A stretch of 64,000 nt of DNA from Halomonas sp. (GTDB taxonomy: Bacteria > Pseudomonadota > Gammaproteobacteria > Pseudomonadales > Halomonadaceae): positions 1 through 64,000 of the forward strand of contig NZ_JAFIFK010000068.1 of assembly GCF_020832045.1 (NCBI RefSeq), in the 5' to 3' direction. Position 1 is the first letter of the stretch; each line of letters begins with the position of its first letter. A program made the translations under genes and the position numbers. Shown here in pieces: positions 8,952-20,715 of the stretch. A model generated the notes under the pieces. The model saw only the letters and a list, made by a program, of their open reading frames with translations, made no database searches and was not told the DNA's origin.

Positions 8952-10174
8952 TTCAGCTATGGCTCGCCTTTGCGCTCCTGCTGCTACCCGCCCTGTGGCT
9001 GCTGGTGGCACCGCTGCGCCGGGCACGGTTGGTGCACGATGCCCAGCTCGACTTCGAGACTCACGACAAGTCCGCCGAGCAGAACGTAGCGATCTATCAG
9101 CGCCGCCTGGCGTCGCTGCAAGCCGCCTTCGAGCGTGGTGACATCGACCAGGTGCGCTTCGAAGAGGACCGCCTCGATCTCGACCGCAGCCTGCTCGAGG
9201 ATACCGAGGGGCTGGAGCGTCGGCCGCTTCATTCGCCGGCCGCCGGACGTCTTCTCGTTCCCGTTATCGCGCTGGCCGTGGCCGTCGGCAGCGTGCTCTG
9301 GTACCAGCAGCACGGTGCCGAGGGCGATCTCGCCCTGTTCAACGCCTTCCAGGAGAGCGACTCCTTGCCGACGCTGTTGGCCAGGCTGGAACAGCAAGCC
9401 GAAAGCCAGCCTGACAACCCCAACGTATGGGCCACGCTCTACCCGATCTATCGCGACTCGGGCCAGGGCGAGGCGGCGCTGCATGCGCTGGAGAACCTGA
9501 TCGCCATCGAAGGGCGTGCCAGTTCGCTATTGGCGCAGAAGGCGCAGCTCAAGTTCTTCATGGCCGATCGCACCCTGACGGAAGAAGTACAGGCTCTGGT
9601 CGACGAAACGCTGCAGCGTAACCCCAGTGAGCCGACCATCTTCGGCATGCTGGGTGTGCACGCCTTCGATCGCAGCGACTACGAGCAAGCGGTCGAACAC
9701 TGGCGCCGCGCCGTCGCTGGCATGTCCGATTCCAGCTCCGCCCAGGCGCTGCGCGAAGGCATTCAGATCGCTCAGCAGCGTATGGGTGTGGTGCCTGACG
9801 AGCAGGAGGCCGTGGCCCAGGGTCCTGGTATTCACCTCAGCGTGAGTCTCGACGAGCGCCTGCAAGGCCTGCTCGACGACGACACCCGCGTGTTTATCGT
9901 CGCCCGCGACATGGAAGGCGAGCTGCCACCGCTGGCGGTGGCGCGGGTTACCCTTGGCGATCTGCCGACGACGCTGATCATCGACGACCGCCACGCCATG
10001 TCCAGTGAAGCCATGCTGTCGCAGGTCAACGAGGTGCGCCTGCTGGTGCGTGTCACCAAGAGCGGCGGCACCACGCCTGAAACAGGCGACATGTATGGCG
10101 ACCTGGAAGGCGTGCCGGTGGGCGACGTCGAGGGCGACCCCGTGGAGGTCGTGATCGACCGCGTCATCGAGTAG
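8948..10174 (+). CDS. ccmI: Cytochrome c maturation protein CcmI
   Basis: 408 aa. An N-terminal helix, a cytoplasmic loop and a second helix (LLVPVIALAVAVGSVLWYQQ) are followed by periplasmic TPR-like repeats and a C-terminal beta domain (HLSVSLDERLQGLLDDDTRVF). It chaperones apocytochrome c to the heme lyase. It is the last ccm gene, and smc begins 6 bp downstream. Confidence 0.93.
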   Translation: MIQLWLAFALLLLPALWLLVAPLRRARLVHDAQLDFETHDKSAEQNVAIYQRRLASLQAAFERGDIDQVRFEEDRLDLDRSLLEDTEGLERRPLHSPAAGRLLVPVIALAVAVGSVLWYQQHGAEGDLALFNAFQESDSLPTLLARLEQQAESQPDNPNVWATLYPIYRDSGQGEAALHALENLIAIEGRASSLLAQKAQLKFFMADRTLTEEVQALVDETLQRNPSEPTIFGMLGVHAFDRSDYEQAVEHWRRAVAGMSDSSSAQALREGIQIAQQRMGVVPDEQEAVAQGPGIHLSVSLDERLQGLLDDDTRVFIVARDMEGELPPLAVARVTLGDLPTTLIIDDRHAMSSEAMLSQVNEVRLLVRVTKSGGTTPETGDMYGDLEGVPVGDVEGDPVEVVIDRVIE

Positions 10175-10179
10175 CCGGG

Positions 10180-13100
10180 ATGCGCCTCACCTCGATTCGC
10201 CTGAGCGGGTTCAAGTCCTTCGTCGACCCGGTCACGGTACCCTTCGATGGCAACATGACCGCCATCGTCGGGCCCAATGGTTGCGGCAAGTCGAACATCA
10301 TCGATGCCGTACGCTGGGTCATGGGTGAATCCTCGGCCAAGACCCTGCGCGGCGAATCGATGACGGACGTCATCTTCAATGGCTCCACCGCGCGCAAGCC
10401 GGTGGGGCAGGCCGCCATCGAGCTGCGCTTCGACAACAGCGACGGCACCATGGGCGGCGTCTACGCCCAGTACGCCGAAATCGCGGTGAAGCGTCAGGTG
10501 TCCCGCGACGGCCAGTCCAGCTACTTCTTCAACGGCCAGAAGTGCCGCCGGCGTGACATCGCCGACCTCTTTCTCGGTACCGGCCTAGGGCCGCGCTCCT
10601 ACGCCATCATCGGCCAGGGCATGATCTCGCGGCTGATCGAAGCGCGCCCCGAGGAGCTGCGCGCCACCCTCGAGGAGGCTGCGGGCATCTCCAAGTACAA
10701 GGAGCGGCGCCGCGAGACCGAGAGCCGCATGCGGCGTACCCGCGAGAACCTGGAGCGCCTCGAGGACATCCGCGACGAGCTCGACAAGCAGCTCGAACGT
10801 TTGCGCCGCCAGGCCGAAGCGGCACGCCGCTATCAGACCCTCAAGACTGAAGAGCACCGACTCAAGGGCGAACTGGCGCTCTTGCGCGGCCGCGCTCTGC
10901 GCGCTCGTCAGAGCGAAGAAGAACACCGCGTCCGCGAGCTGGAAACTGCCGTGGAGCGAGAGATCCTCGGTCTGCGCCAGTGCGAGACTCGTCTGGAAGA
11001 GGCCAGGGCCGGCCACGACGCCCTGGCCGAAACCCTGGAGGCGCGCCAGGCCCGTTTCTTCGAGACCAGCAGTGCCATCGCTCGCCTCGAACAGAGTCTC
11101 GAGCACGCTCGCAGCCGCGAGGGCCAGCTGGCCCGCGACCTGGAGAGCGCGCGCCAGGAGCTGACCGAACTCGACCGTCTGGGCGAACACGACCGCGAGC
11201 GGCTGCTACGGCTCGACGAGCGGCTCGAAACCCTGCTGCCCGAGCAGGAGGAGGTGGCCGAACGCCTGGCCGAGCTCGACGCCATGCTGGAAGAAGCCGA
11301 GCCCGGCGCTGAAGCCGCGGAGCAAGCCTTCGAAACCTTCAGCGAAGGCTGGCGTGAGGCCAGCCGCGAGGCCGAGCGCAGTCAGGACCGCCTGCGCGAG
11401 CTGGAGAGCCGCCTGGCACGGCTCGAAGCCGACGCCCAGCGCCGCCGTCAGCAGCAGCTCGAGCTTCCCGATCTGGCCGAACTGATGGCCAGACGCGACG
11501 AACTCAAGGAGCGGCTGGCAGAGTTCGGCCTGGCTCAGGAAGAGGTCGAAGTGCGTCGCCAGCAGCTCCAGGCTGCGCGCGACGAGGCCCGTGAGGTGGC
11601 CGCGGAGCTGGAGGGCGAGCGCGAGGCCGAGCGTGGCAGGCGCAGCAGCCTGCAGGGCGAAATGGCCTCGCTGGAGGCGCTGATCCAGGCCGCTTTGAAC
11701 GACCCCGATGACGCCTTGGCCAAGCACTTGGCAAACCATGAGCTTGGCGAGCTGCCGCGCCTGGGCGAGTCCCTCGAGGTCGAGCCAGGCTGGGAAGCCA
11801 GCGTCTCCTGGGTACTGGCGCCCTGGCTCAAGGCGCGCCTGGCCAGCCCCGATGCTTTCCGCACGGCCAGCGCCGAGCCGCCTGCCGAACTGGGTGCGCT
11901 TGCATCGCACAGCGACGTGGAATTCGCCACGCACAGCCTTGCCGCTAGAGTGCGGGGTGCCGGTGCCGCCGCGGCCTGGCTGGCAGCGATCCGCTGCGTG
12001 GACAGCAACGAACGGGCCTGGAGCGAACGCGAGAACCTGGCGACGGGTGAAAGCCTGATCACACCACAGGGGCTATGGCTGGGGCGCGACTGGGTGCGCC
12101 ATCGCGGGCAGGGGGCCGGCCCCGATGCGCTGCTGGTCAGCCGCCGACGCCTGGGCGAGGTAGCAACCGAACTGGACGAGGTGGAAACCCGGTTGGCAAC
12201 GCGGGATCAGGCCATCGAAACCCATCGGGAACGTGCCGCACAGGCCGAGCGTGATCTCGAAGCGACACGTCACGAAGAGCGCCGCCTGACCGGCGAGCAG
12301 CAGCAACTGGCGGTGCAGGACAGCGGCCTGGCCAGCCGGCTGGAGCACTTGCAAGGGCGTGCCGGGGAGCTGGCCGAGGAGCTGGCCGGTCTCGACGAGG
12401 CCTGCGCCGAGGCACGGCTCGACATCGAGGAAGCCCGAGAGCGCTGGCAGCAGGCCATGGTAAAGCTTGAAGAGGGCGCGGAGCAGCGCGAGCGGCTCGA
12501 GCGGGCGCGCAGCGATGCACGGGAGCGGCTGGCAGCGCTACGCACCCACCAGCGCCCGCTGCAGGAGCGCGTTCAACAGCTGGCCCTGGAGCACCAGCGG
12601 CTCGCCACCGAGCGAGCCGGCCTGGCCGAGCAGCAAGGCCGTAGCGGCGATACCCGCGAACGCTTGCTGGCACGCTGCGAGGAGCTGACCGAGACACTCG
12701 AACTGCTGCGTGAGCCCGACGAGGAGCAGCGCGAGAAGCTCGACGAACTGCTGCATCGGCGCGAGGGCGACGAACGCTCGCTCAATGAAGCCAAAGCGCA
12801 GGCTGCCGAGCTGGTGGAGCGCCTGCGCGAGGACGAATTGGCGCGGCAGAGCCATGAGCGCAATCTGGAGGGTATACGCGAGCGCTTGCAGGAGGCGCGC
12901 ATGCAGGTTCAGGCGCTGGTGCTGAAGGCCGAAACCCAGGACGAGCAGCTCGCTGAGCTGGGCCATCAGGCCGCGGATCTCGAAAAGGACCTCGACCCCA
13001 ATGCCACCGAGTCGGCGTGGCAGACCCGTCTCGAAGAGGTAGGCGAGCGCGTGCGGCGCCTGGGGGCGATCAACCTGGCCGCCATCGAAGAGTACGACCA

Positions 13101-13674
13101 GCAGGCCGAGCGGCGCGACTATCTGGAAGCCCAGCAGGCCGAACTCAACGAGGCGCTGGATACCCTTGAGCGCGCGATTCGCCGCATCGACCAGGAGACA
13201 CGGACGCGTTTTCGCGACACCTTCGAGCGAGTCAACCAGGGTCTACAAGCGCTTTTCCCGCGAGTCTTCGGGGGCGGAACCGCATGGTTGACGCTGACCG
13301 GCGAGGATTTGCTGGATACCGGGGTGGCGATCATGGCGCGGCCACCGGGAAAGAAGAACAGCACCATTCATCTTCTCTCGGGAGGGGAAAAGGCACTGAC
13401 TGCTTTATCGCTTGTCTTTGCCATCTTCCAGCTCAATCCGGCTCCTTTCTGTATGCTCGACGAAGTCGATGCACCACTCGATGATGCCAACGTAGGGCGC
13501 TATGCAAAGCTGGTAAAAGACATGTCCGAGTCGGTACAGTTCATTTATATCACCCACAACAAGATCGCCATGGAGGCGGCCGAAAGATTGATGGGTGTTA
13601 CCATGCAGGAACCCGGTGTCTCACGCCTGGTGGCCGTCGGGGTGGAAGAGGCCGCTGCGTTGGCCGAAGCCTGA
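10180..13674 (+). CDS. smc: Chromosome segregation protein SMC
   Basis: 1164 aa condensin ATPase. Walker A (IVGPNGCGKSNIID) is near residue 29. Two long coiled coils, very rich in E, R, L and Q, flank a hinge at roughly residues 510-650. The C-terminal head has the signature LLSGGEKALTALSL near 1064 and Walker B PFCMLDEVDAPLDDAN near 1088. The organism thus uses an Smc-type rather than MukB-type condensin. It lies directly after ccmI and before zipA. Confidence 0.96.
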   Translation: MRLTSIRLSGFKSFVDPVTVPFDGNMTAIVGPNGCGKSNIIDAVRWVMGESSAKTLRGESMTDVIFNGSTARKPVGQAAIELRFDNSDGTMGGVYAQYAEIAVKRQVSRDGQSSYFFNGQKCRRRDIADLFLGTGLGPRSYAIIGQGMISRLIEARPEELRATLEEAAGISKYKERRRETESRMRRTRENLERLEDIRDELDKQLERLRRQAEAARRYQTLKTEEHRLKGELALLRGRALRARQSEEEHRVRELETAVEREILGLRQCETRLEEARAGHDALAETLEARQARFFETSSAIARLEQSLEHARSREGQLARDLESARQELTELDRLGEHDRERLLRLDERLETLLPEQEEVAERLAELDAMLEEAEPGAEAAEQAFETFSEGWREASREAERSQDRLRELESRLARLEADAQRRRQQQLELPDLAELMARRDELKERLAEFGLAQEEVEVRRQQLQAARDEAREVAAELEGEREAERGRRSSLQGEMASLEALIQAALNDPDDALAKHLANHELGELPRLGESLEVEPGWEASVSWVLAPWLKARLASPDAFRTASAEPPAELGALASHSDVEFATHSLAARVRGAGAAAAWLAAIRCVDSNERAWSERENLATGESLITPQGLWLGRDWVRHRGQGAGPDALLVSRRRLGEVATELDEVETRLATRDQAIETHRERAAQAERDLEATRHEERRLTGEQQQLAVQDSGLASRLEHLQGRAGELAEELAGLDEACAEARLDIEEARERWQQAMVKLEEGAEQRERLERARSDARERLAALRTHQRPLQERVQQLALEHQRLATERAGLAEQQGRSGDTRERLLARCEELTETLELLREPDEEQREKLDELLHRREGDERSLNEAKAQAAELVERLREDELARQSHERNLEGIRERLQEARMQVQALVLKAETQDEQLAELGHQAADLEKDLDPNATESAWQTRLEEVGERVRRLGAINLAAIEEYDQQAERRDYLEAQQAELNEALDTLERAIRRIDQETRTRFRDTFERVNQGLQALFPRVFGGGTAWLTLTGEDLLDTGVAIMARPPGKKNSTIHLLSGGEKALTALSLVFAIFQLNPAPFCMLDEVDAPLDDANVGRYAKLVKDMSESVQFIYITHNKIAMEAAERLMGVTMQEPGVSRLVAVGVEEAAALAEA

Positions 13675-13898
13675 AAGGACTTGAAATAGCGCGGCAAACG
13701 CGATATCAGAAGACACATCACGGTCATAACGCAGAATAGAAAAGCGAATTGACAGGGAAAGGCGCAGGGTCGAAATGACTCCAGAGCGATAATGCCAGGG
13801 CTTGACAAACAAAAAAGTGGCCTTTTTTTCGGCAATCGCGCTATGCTGTTTACGAACATCCATCTGGCATGGCGCCCTAGTGATAGGCAAGACGACCC

Positions 13899-15632
13899 AT
13901 GGAACTTAGAGAATGGCTGATCATTCTGGGGCTGGCCCTGGTGACGCTCATCGTTATCGATGGAGTTCGTCGCCTCAAGCGCCAGCGCCGAGTGCCTCGC
14001 CTGGACCAGGCAGGGGAGAACAACAACCACGTCGTAGGCCAGGCGGAAACTGACGACGATACCAACCCGGAGCTACCTAACGGTGGCGCTCGGGTCGTCA
14101 AGCCGGCGAGCTATTCGCAGGTACAGTCGAAGCCCAAGCTCGAACGTCAGGAACATCCCGGACCCTCACGGGTGCTGGCCGGATTCAGAGAAACGCATGT
14201 CGACGACAGCGTCGCCGAGTCGCGCCCTGTCGCTGCCTCGCCCTCTGTTGCCGCCTCGCCCTCTGTTGCCGCACCGCCTGCTGTCGCTGCGTCGCGAGCC
14301 GATGCCGGCGATGCTGCGCGCTCGGCTGCACCTGCCAAGGCGGAAAAGGCAACTGGCGTGGAAAGGTTGGCTGCCGAGCCGGTTGCCGAAGCGGTCAGCA
14401 AAGAACGCCTCGAGCCTGAGATCACCCCGGCGACTGCCGAAGTCACTCGGGAAGAGCCGGTTCAGGCCAAGCCTGCGGTAGCCGAGCCGACTACCGCAGT
14501 GGCTCCGCCCCAGGTCGATGTCGAACGCGAGCAGGCGACCGTCGAGCCAACGCTATCGGCTGAGCTGACCGACGTCGAAGAGCGCCGCGAGCCGACGCTC
14601 ACCGCTCTCGATGAGTCCGACCTCGAACCGGTGCGGGCCGCTGCCGAGCCCTTGGCTGCCGACCCCGACGACCACGACGTCCATCACGACGAAGACGAGC
14701 GCTATCGGCTGGTCGACCTCGAAGGCATGGGGGATTCACTCAAGAGCGGCTCGCGTCGCGTAGGCGAATCGGTGCAGCGCTTCGGTGTCTCCATGCAGCA
14801 GCGTCTTGCCAAGCGTCGCGAACTGAAACGCGAGGAGCGAGCGCGCCGTGAGCAGGAGCGTGCCGAACGGGCCGCCCGGGAAGCTCAGCAGCGCCGCGAG
14901 GCTGCCGAGGCCCAGGCCGCCAGGGAGGCCGAGCGCCGCCGCCTGGAAGCCGAGACCATTGAGCTTGCCGACGACGACGACCCGCTGTTCGCACCCTCTC
15001 GGCCGCGTGCCGCCCAGCACGAAGAGATTGAGTACACCGATCTCGAGTATGCCGAGCCAAGCCTCGGCACGCCGCCGCCCGCGACGGCCGTCAACGACGA
15101 TGATGACGTAGTTCGCGCCCACCCGACGCTGGCCAGGGCGCTACGCCATAACGTCAACGCCGAGCGCGCTCGTGAGACCCTGAGCCACGCCGATGAAATC
15201 ATCGTGATCAGTGTGCTGTCCCGTGAGGAAGAGGGTTTCTGCGGCGAGGCGCTACTCGAGCTGATGCTGGCCTGCGGCCTGCGCTACAGCAGCGACATGG
15301 GTATCTTCCACCGTTTCGAGACCGAAGATCCCGAAAGCGAGCTGCAGTTCTCGATGGTCAACGTGCTCAAGCCGGGGACTTTCCCGATCGAGGCGATGGA
15401 CGAGTTCCGTACGCCGGGGATCACCCTGTTGATGCCGTTGCCCGGTGCTGTGGATACCGCAGCGGCCTTCGAGGCGATGGTCGAGACCGCCATGGTCATC
15501 GTGCGCAACTTGGGCGGCGAGCTGAAGGACGAGAACCACAGCGTGATGACCGCGCAGACCGTGGGGTTCGCCCGCCAGCGTGTGCAGGAGTTCGAGCGCC
15601 GCAATCGCCTCAACCGCTACCAGGTGAACTGA
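13899..15632 (+). CDS. zipA: Cell division protein ZipA, long-linker form
   Basis: 577 aa, much longer than E. coli ZipA (328 aa). An N-terminal anchor (LREWLIILGLALVTLIVIDG) leads into an Ala/Pro/Val/Glu-rich linker that includes short repeats of the type ASPSVA. An Arg/Glu-dense helix follows at about residues 302-350. The FtsZ-binding domain runs from about residue 416 to the end (ADEIIVISVLSREEEGFCGE onward). It tethers FtsZ to the membrane. A 224-bp gap separates it from smc, as in the zipA-ligA order of other gammaproteobacteria. Confidence 0.93.
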   Translation: MELREWLIILGLALVTLIVIDGVRRLKRQRRVPRLDQAGENNNHVVGQAETDDDTNPELPNGGARVVKPASYSQVQSKPKLERQEHPGPSRVLAGFRETHVDDSVAESRPVAASPSVAASPSVAAPPAVAASRADAGDAARSAAPAKAEKATGVERLAAEPVAEAVSKERLEPEITPATAEVTREEPVQAKPAVAEPTTAVAPPQVDVEREQATVEPTLSAELTDVEERREPTLTALDESDLEPVRAAAEPLAADPDDHDVHHDEDERYRLVDLEGMGDSLKSGSRRVGESVQRFGVSMQQRLAKRRELKREERARREQERAERAAREAQQRREAAEAQAAREAERRRLEAETIELADDDDPLFAPSRPRAAQHEEIEYTDLEYAEPSLGTPPPATAVNDDDDVVRAHPTLARALRHNVNAERARETLSHADEIIVISVLSREEEGFCGEALLELMLACGLRYSSDMGIFHRFETEDPESELQFSMVNVLKPGTFPIEAMDEFRTPGITLLMPLPGAVDTAAAFEAMVETAMVIVRNLGGELKDENHSVMTAQTVGFARQRVQEFERRNRLNRYQVN

Positions 15633-15662
15633 CGCCTGATCGTGTGCCATGCCGCACCCGCC

Positions 15663-15692
15663 GACAACCCCGTGAGCGATCACGGGGTTGTC
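15663..15692 (+). terminator. Intrinsic terminator after zipA
   Basis: A 13-bp perfect stem (GACAACCCCGTGA / TCACGGGGTTGTC) with a GCGA tetraloop is followed by GTGTTC. It lies 30 bp past the zipA stop and ahead of ligA, whose start is at 15734. Confidence 0.7.
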
Positions 15693-15709
15693 GTGTTCAG
15701 GGGCGGTGA

Positions 15710-18060
<2,351 letters not shown>

Positions 18061-18107
18061 CAGCTGGAGTCGTCACCCCGATGGGCGTGCCGATCCCGTT
18101 CTAATGC

Positions 18108-20123
18108 CTATCTGCCCTGAATCAGGTCACGAATGATCCGCCGCCCCGGATGTAGATGATCCACCAGCGGCCACTCCAGCGGCAGCGGTTCATCGCACAG
18201 GTGTGAGGCGATCAGCTCGGCGCACAGTGGGGCACTGGCCAGGCCACGGGAGCCGTGGGCGGCGCTTAGCCATAGCCCGGGGTGGTAGCGCCCGGGCACG
18301 TCCGCCACGCGAGTGGCGTCCTTGGCCAGGGCGGCGTAGTCCTCGCGCCAGGCCCTGGCATCGGGCACCGGGCCGCAGTAGGGCGATTTGTCGGGGCTCG
18401 CTGCACGCACGCCCATGCGGCCGGTGAGCCGTTCGGGCGACAGCTCGGTGCCGGCGTCACGTAGTGCCGCGACGAAGTGCGGCAGTCCCCGCTCGAGTTC
18501 TGCCAGGTTGGCGGCGTGGTCGGCCTCGCGCTCGCTCATGTCGGTCTCGCCCGGAGCGAAAGTGGCACCGAAGTTGAGCACCCCATCCGCTGCTGGCGGC
18601 ACGTAGCCCCCGGCGCATACCACCCGCCCCAAGGCAGGAGCGCCAGCGGGCAGCTTCAATTGGCTGACCTGGCCACGTACCGGCTGCAAGGGCAGCTCCG
18701 AGGTCTGAGCGAATCTTGCGGCCTCGCTGGCGGTGGCGATCACCACCTGGTCGGCCACGATGCGCTCGCTGTCGGCCAGGGTCAGCGTCCAACCCGCTTC
18801 GCTTTCCGTCAGAGCCACCACCTCACCGCGGCGGAAGCTGACGCCGGGCGTTGCGGCAAGCTTCACGCACAGCTCGAGCGGCCTGACCCAGGCGGCATGG
18901 GGATAGTCCAGCGCCGAGGTGTCGATGCGGATGCCGGCAGCTGCGCTTGCCGCCTCGGCGCCGAGGCCGCGCACCACGCTATCCGGCAACGGGTGATTCT
19001 CCAGAAAGCGAGCGTGGCGCATCTGCTCCTTCTCGCTCAGAGCCAGCTGCAGTACTCCGCATGGACGCCACAGTGTCTGCTCGGGGTCGAGCTCGGCCAG
19101 CCAGCGTCGGCTGTGAAGCAGACCGGCCAGATAGGCGCGGCTCTGCAGGTTGGTTTCCACGGCGAGCTTGACGTAAAGCGCCCCCTGCAGATGCGTCCTG
19201 CCCAGCTCGGCGCGGTCGAAGCGGTCGATCAGGGTGACGGCAACGCCGCGCCGGGCCAGGGCGGCGGCGGTACTGGCCCCGGCGATACCGGCACCGATCA
19301 CCGCCACGTGGCGCGGCGGAGGCGATGCCGGTGGACGGAACCACGGCGTGCGCGCGCGGCTCGTATCAGTGGGCGGCGAGGCGATCTCGCCGGCGAGCAT
19401 CTCGCGCTTGCGCCCGAACCCCGGCACCTTGCGCCAGGCGAATCCGGCCGCCGCCAGCCCGCGCTTGACCACTCCGGCGCAGGTGAAGGTGGCAAAGGTC
19501 GCCCCCGGTCGCGAACAGGCGGCCATGGCGGTGAACAGCTCGGGGCGCCACATCTCCGGGTTCTTCGACGGGGCGAAACCATCCAGGAACCAGGCATCCA
19601 CTCCGCCTTCGAGCAGTGCCAGACGCTCGGCGGCATCGCCGAAGTGCAAATCGAGCGTCACCCGTTCGTCGAGCCACAGCCGATGGATGCCGGTTACGGG
19701 CTCGGGCCACTGGTGCACCAGGCGCTGGGCTTTTTCCGCCAGGTCCGGCCAGGCGCCGAGCGCACGGGCCAGCTCGTCCTGAGTCAGCGGATAGCGTTCG
19801 GTGGAGACCAGGTGCAGGCGAGCGGCGGCCGGGGCGTAGGTCTCGAAGCAGGCCCAGGCGCAGAGCATGTTGAGTCCGGTACCGAAGCCGGTCTCCCCGA
19901 TCACGAAGGGGCGTCGTGCCTGCCAGGCTGCCAGACGTCGTGGCAGGTCGTTGCCCTGTACGAAGACATGCTCGGTTTCCGCCCGGCCGTCATGGCGAGT
20001 GAAATAGACGTCATCGAAGCGCGTCGAAAGCGGGGCGCTTTCGCCGGTATCGTCGCGCTGCCAGTCGAGGCAGGCACTCTCGAGGGCGGCCAGCGGCGGC
20101 AGGGGGGCGTGGGGCAGGGACAC
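18108..20123 (-). CDS. mnmC: Bifunctional tRNA wobble-uridine modification enzyme MnmC
   Basis: 671 aa from a GTG at 20123 with GGAG 9 bp upstream; the frame continues upstream but without protein-like sequence. The N-terminal MnmD methyltransferase half has the SAM loop GETGFGTGLNMLCAW and WFLDGFAPSKNPEMW. The C-terminal half is the FAD oxidase (HVAVIGAGIAGASTAAALA). Together they complete mnm5s2U34 in tRNAs for Lys, Glu and Gln. A DnaA-box pair lies upstream of the start. Confidence 0.93.
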   Translation of the reverse strand: MSLPHAPLPPLAALESACLDWQRDDTGESAPLSTRFDDVYFTRHDGRAETEHVFVQGNDLPRRLAAWQARRPFVIGETGFGTGLNMLCAWACFETYAPAAARLHLVSTERYPLTQDELARALGAWPDLAEKAQRLVHQWPEPVTGIHRLWLDERVTLDLHFGDAAERLALLEGGVDAWFLDGFAPSKNPEMWRPELFTAMAACSRPGATFATFTCAGVVKRGLAAAGFAWRKVPGFGRKREMLAGEIASPPTDTSRARTPWFRPPASPPPRHVAVIGAGIAGASTAAALARRGVAVTLIDRFDRAELGRTHLQGALYVKLAVETNLQSRAYLAGLLHSRRWLAELDPEQTLWRPCGVLQLALSEKEQMRHARFLENHPLPDSVVRGLGAEAASAAAGIRIDTSALDYPHAAWVRPLELCVKLAATPGVSFRRGEVVALTESEAGWTLTLADSERIVADQVVIATASEAARFAQTSELPLQPVRGQVSQLKLPAGAPALGRVVCAGGYVPPAADGVLNFGATFAPGETDMSEREADHAANLAELERGLPHFVAALRDAGTELSPERLTGRMGVRAASPDKSPYCGPVPDARAWREDYAALAKDATRVADVPGRYHPGLWLSAAHGSRGLASAPLCAELIASHLCDEPLPLEWPLVDHLHPGRRIIRDLIQGR

Positions 20124-20238
20124 GGATTTCTCCAGCACGAGCTTTCCAGCACGAACAGGGCTGCTCAAAAAATGATCGAAGTTGCCGCGGCGGCACGGGG
20201 TGGCGCATCGCGCAAGCCATCCGCGGCGTTTCAACAGT

Positions 20239-20278
20239 GTTATCCACAGAAGCTGTGAGCAATATCCATGTGGATAAC
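20239..20278. promoter_or_regulatory. Inverted pair of perfect DnaA boxes
   Basis: TTATCCACA at 20240-20248 and its inverse TGTGGATAA at 20269-20277 both match the strict DnaA consensus. They form a 10-bp inverted repeat with a 20-nt spacer. They lie between the mnmC start (20123) and the yciI stop. The pair could regulate mnmC or titrate DnaA. No AT-rich unwinding region or dnaA gene is nearby, so this is not an obvious oriC. Confidence 0.7.
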
Positions 20279-20301
20279 CGTCCTCGGAGAGGGGCTTGCT
20301 G

Positions 20302-20601
20302 CTAGGGAAGCACCTTCTTGAACGGCTTGACGGTTACGTTGGCGTAGACCCCGGCGATCATGTAGGGGTCGGCGTCGGCCCATGTCTGAGCGGCCTCGAG
20401 ACCATCGAACTCGGCCACCACCAGGCTGCCGCTGAAGCCGGCCTCGCCAGGGTTTTCGGCATCCACGGCGGGATGCGGGCCAGCCAGCACCAGGCGGCCT
20501 TCGTCGCGCAGCTTCTCCAGCCGTGCCAGATGATCGGGGCGGGCAGCCAGGCGGCGCTCAAGGCTATTTTTCACGTCTTCACTGATGATTGCGTACAGCA
20601 T
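20302..20601 (-). CDS. yciI: YciI family protein
   Basis: 99 aa starting [20 protein letters not shown]. The family signature with conserved His and Asp is visible ([24 protein letters not shown], then [23 protein letters not shown]). YciI proteins are small ferredoxin-like-fold proteins of unknown reaction. It is divergent from rnm, and the yciI/rnm/yciO grouping echoes the E. coli trp-yci region. Confidence 0.9.
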   Translation of the reverse strand: MLYAIISEDVKNSLERRLAARPDHLARLEKLRDEGRLVLAGPHPAVDAENPGEAGFSGSLVVAEFDGLEAAQTWADADPYMIAGVYANVTVKPFKKVLP

Positions 20602-20715
20602 CGCAGCGTTTCCTCGGGCAAGGGCGGTGTCACCGCAGATTCCAGCGTGCGTTGACCGACTCTCGTCGGACGCGCACCATGGGCCATCATTCTGACAAAG
20701 TTGCCTGCCTGCGTC

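Noticed and set aside
13802-13847. Promoter TTGACA ... TATGCT upstream of zipA
   Set aside because: The two hexamers are 34 bp apart, too far for one sigma-70 promoter; no partner at 16-18 bp was found.
18477-20258. 593-codon frame opposite mnmC
   Set aside because: mnmC has clear family motifs in both domains; the antisense frame has none.
20239-20278. Possible chromosomal origin at the DnaA boxes
   Set aside because: Only two boxes, no AT-rich unwinding region and no dnaA, dnaN or parAB nearby.
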